This document shows positions 5,387-5,927 of a DNA stretch of 5,927 nucleotides, piece after piece. The translations under genes were made by a program, and so were the position numbers. Location of the stretch: NCBI GenBank assembly GCA_012719815.1, contig JAAXZP010000023.1, positions 1-5,927 on the forward strand. Direction: 5' to 3'. Within the stretch, counting starts at the first letter, position 1. Each line of letters starts with the position of its first letter. Below the pieces are notes generated by a model that saw nothing but the letters and a program-made list of their open reading frames with translations, made no database searches and was not told where the DNA came from. This stretch comes from Christensenellaceae bacterium (GTDB lineage: Bacteria > Bacillota > Clostridia > Christensenellales > SZUA-584).

Positions 5387-5592
5387 AGCGCGCGTTGATT
5401 TCACTGATCCGGTTTTATAAGCTGGCTATTTCCCCCTATCTGCCGCAGGCCTGCCGGTTCACGCCTTCGTGTTCCGAGTACGCTGTGCAGGCTATTGAGC
5501 GGTATGGCGCCCTTAAAGGGCTGCGGCTGTCCATATGGCGCGTGCTTAGGTGCAACCCTTTCTGCAAGGGCGGGTATGATCCCGTTCCTTGA
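5383..5592 (+). CDS. yidD: Membrane protein insertion efficiency factor YidD
   Basis: The 69-residue product carries all YidD hallmarks: an N-terminal amphipathic or hydrophobic helix (ALISLIRFYKLAISPYL), then CRFTPSCSEYA with C24 and C30, IWRVLRCNPFCKGGYDPVP with C57 and C61, and the typical C-terminal GGYDPVP. The protein associates with the inner face of the membrane and assists YidC-dependent insertion. It starts within the rnpA stop codon (ATGA overlap) and is followed after 32 bp by yidC, so the three are one operon and likely act together. Confidence 0.96.
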   Translation: MKRALISLIRFYKLAISPYLPQACRFTPSCSEYAVQAIERYGALKGLRLSIWRVLRCNPFCKGGYDPVP

Positions 5593-5609
5593 GGCTGCCA
5601 AACGATGAC

Positions 5610-5615
5610 GGAGGA
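5610..5615 (+). promoter_or_regulatory. Ribosome binding site of yidC
   Basis: GGAGGA lies nine bases before the TTG at 5625 and supports that codon as the start. Confidence 0.8.
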
Positions 5616-5624
5616 TTTAAAGCT

Positions 5625-5927
5625 TTGAGTTTTTTAAGCAATAACTTCATCTCTGACTTCTTTCTTCTGCTGCTGAGGTGGGTTTACAGCTTCGTTCACG
5701 ACTATTCCGGCGCAATACTGATACTCACGGTGCTGGTGCGCCTTGTCATTCTGCCGCTGGATTTGAGGCAAAAGAGCAGCGCGCGCAAGGTCCAGATGAT
5801 TCAGCCCAAGCTGCAGTCGCTGCAAAAGCGCTATGCCAACAACCCGCAGCAGCTGCAGAAAAAGCAGCAGGAGCTGTATAAAGCCGAGGGCATAAAGCCT
5901 TTGGCCGGCTGCCTGCCCATGCTGATC
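5625..5927 (+). CDS. yidC: Membrane protein insertase YidC (Oxa1 family), N-terminal part, runs off the window
   Basis: YidC inserts and folds membrane proteins with or without SecYEG. The first 101 codons are present and the frame is open to the last base. The start is a TTG at 5625 behind GGAGGA; there is no in-frame upstream alternative with family similarity. The N terminus is short (LSFLSNNFISDFFLLLLRWVYS begins the frame, in pieces), with no lipoprotein signal or lipobox and no large periplasmic domain. The first core helix, about residues 30-45, includes R39 in LVRLVILPL, the position of the conserved groove arginine. It is followed by the cytosolic helical hairpin with QPKLQSLQKRYANNP and LYKAEGIKPLAGCLPMLI. 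The hairpin is rich in Gln and Lys. The motif usually written NPLGGC reads KPLAGC here. The 3' end and remaining four helices lie outside. Confidence 0.95.
   Translation, partial: MSFLSNNFISDFFLLLLRWVYSFVHDYSGAILILTVLVRLVILPLDLRQKSSARKVQMIQPKLQSLQKRYANNPQQLQKKQQELYKAEGIKPLAGCLPMLI

Noticed and set aside
5605..5628. Mini open frame ATG ACG GAG GAT TTA AAG CTT TGA overlapping the yidC start
   Set aside because: It contains the yidC SD itself and has no good ribosome site of its own; the TTGA overlap is probably coincidental.

Overview
The window looks like chromosomal DNA of a fairly GC-rich Bacillota, most likely a clostridial lineage. The reasons are a KtrB/KtrA-type potassium uptake pair whose KtrA resembles the Bacillus protein, a DapL-like aminotransferase, the conserved block rpmH-rnpA-yidD-yidC with a short YidC, sigma-A-type promoters, and frequent TTG starts behind good Shine-Dalgarno sites. 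No species can be named from the sequence alone.

Layout. (1) Positions 2-1846, plus strand: the 3' part of ktrB (the 5' end lies outside the window), interrupted by one in-frame TGA at 947-949, followed directly by an intact ktrA. A hairpin terminator follows at 1860-1899. (2) Positions 1847-2249 contain no credible protein gene. They hold a 230-nt element (1905-2134) whose ends form a perfect 11-bp inverted repeat. Inside are further nested helices, and one hairpin hexaloop is perfectly complementary to a downstream joining strand, suggesting a pseudoknot. This is best read as a large structured non-coding RNA of unidentified family and undetermined strand. (3) Positions 2250-4257, minus strand: a PLP-dependent aminotransferase followed by a PhzF-family protein, probably one transcript. 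The aminotransferase has a good promoter and an odd leader in which a hairpin separates the Shine-Dalgarno sequence from the start codon. (4) Positions 4373-4703, plus strand: a small DUF1294 membrane protein with its own promoter, divergent from the aminotransferase. (5) Positions 4745-5927, plus strand: a consensus promoter (TTGACA, 17 bp, TATAAT) drives rpmH (L34, 44 aa), an intercistronic hairpin/T-run, rnpA (TTG start), yidD (ATGA overlap with rnpA) and the first 101 codons of yidC (TTG start), which runs off the end.

How the parts fit. Region 5 couples ribosome assembly (L34), tRNA 5' maturation (RNase P protein) and membrane protein insertion (YidD/YidC). The terminator-like hairpin after rpmH would let L34 be made in excess over RnpA. 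Region 1 would be a K+ uptake system, but as written KtrB lacks its fourth pore loop, so the system is either inactive, rescued by readthrough, or affected by a sequencing error. The most noteworthy item is the structured element at 1905-2134.
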